Shown here one piece after another: positions 5,144 through 5,521 of a stretch of 5,521 bases of DNA. The notes under the pieces are model-generated. The model was not told the DNA's origin. It did not search any database and saw only the letters and a program-made list of their open reading frames with translations. The translations under genes were made by a program, and so were the position numbers. How positions within the stretch are numbered: the stretch's first letter is position 1; every line of letters begins with the position of its first letter. The stretch is from Kouleothrix aurantiaca. GTDB lineage: Bacteria > Chloroflexota > Chloroflexia > Chloroflexales > Roseiflexaceae. Location of the stretch: the NCBI GenBank assembly GCA_001399705.1, contig LJCR01000188.1, positions 1-5,521 on the forward strand. The letters are read 5' to 3'.

Positions 5144-5521
5144 ATGACTCAGCACGATCAGCTCGGCGCTGCCCTCGCCACCACGCTTTCACCCGAGCAC
5201 GTTCTGACAGACCGCGAAGCATGTGCGGCCTACGCCGTGCAGGGAGTGGTTCCGGGATGCGTGGCTGCGCCGGGCAGCCTGGAAGAGCTTGCCGCAACCA
5301 TGCGCCTGGCGTATGAGTACGGCGCGGCGATTGTGCCCTGGGGCGGCGGCACCCAGCAGCGCCTGGGCCAGCCCCCGCGCCAGCTCGATCTGGTGGTTCG
5401 CACCACGCGGCTGAACCAGGTGCTGCAGCACGAGCCCGACGACCTGACGATCTCGGTGGGCGCAGGCATGACGATCGGCGCGCTGAACGACTACCTCGGT
5501 ACGCATCGCCAGATGCTGCCG
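5144..5521 (+). CDS. glcE: Glycolate oxidase subunit GlcE, FAD-binding (N-terminal 126 residues; 3' end outside window)
   Basis: GlcE is the second flavin-domain subunit of the GlcDEF glycolate oxidase, which oxidises glycolate to glyoxylate and passes electrons on through the FeS subunit GlcF. The visible part is the start of a PCMH-type FAD-binding domain (FAD_binding_4): CVAAPGSLEELAATMRLA at 39-56, the dinucleotide loop VPWGGGTQQRLG at 64-75, TTRLNQVLQHEPDDLTISVG at 87-106 and GMTIGALNDYLG at 108-119. The short N-terminus and the WGGGT form fit GlcE better than GlcD, whose own flavin domain is absent upstream; this subunit call is by context and style. ATG 5144 has AAGGA (5133-5137) 6 nt upstream. 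It probably shares a transcript with the upstream gene (84-nt gap, same strand). glcF would be expected further right, outside the window. Confidence 0.88.
   Translation, partial: MTQHDQLGAALATTLSPEHVLTDREACAAYAVQGVVPGCVAAPGSLEELAATMRLAYEYGAAIVPWGGGTQQRLGQPPRQLDLVVRTTRLNQVLQHEPDDLTISVGAGMTIGALNDYLGTHRQMLP

Overview
This is a G+C-rich bacterial segment. The gene content (Hanks-type Ser/Thr kinase, CckA/NtrB-like PAS hybrid histidine kinase, DGPF/YCII protein, glycolate-oxidase genes) and the Nudix subtype (TAKPATPP, LVSYF, DHKKAGLWLP) would suit a Chloroflexota or actinobacterial genome. That assignment is inferred from protein style only; no marker gene is present.

Layout, left to right. Positions 1-817 (minus strand) hold the catalytic domain of a PknB-like Ser/Thr protein kinase. 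It starts at TTG 817 behind a strong Shine-Dalgarno sequence and runs off the left edge. Positions 818-1629 contain no large gene and are more A+T-rich in the middle. They hold a candidate 43-residue single-pass membrane protein on the minus strand (924-1055), two hairpins with plus-facing T-tracts (867-898 and 1376-1417), a symmetric -10-like heptamer (1107-1113), and a hairpin plus a G-quadruplex-type motif just after the histidine kinase stop. Positions 1630-3678 (minus) encode a soluble PAS-PAS-HisKA-HATPase-REC hybrid histidine kinase. Positions 3559-4077 (plus) encode a Nudix hydrolase whose 5' end overlaps the 5' end of the kinase gene head to head. Positions 4184-5059 (plus) encode an unusual protein: a complete DGPF/YCII domain continued in frame into the C-terminal part of GlcD, without GlcD's FAD-binding domain. 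Positions 5144-5521 (plus) begin GlcE, the FAD-binding subunit of glycolate oxidase, cut by the right edge.

How it works together. The left half is signalling (Ser/Thr kinase, hybrid histidine kinase), and nothing in it points to a shared pathway with the right half. The right half looks like a glcDE operon whose promoter-proximal gene has been remodelled: a DGPF gene, with its own good ribosome binding site, has taken the place of the 5' portion of glcD. The two points most worth checking are this DGPF-GlcD fusion and the head-to-head overlap at about 3559-3678. Both look like rearrangement junctions, and either could instead be an assembly artefact. No CRISPR array, IS element, tRNA or rRNA was seen.
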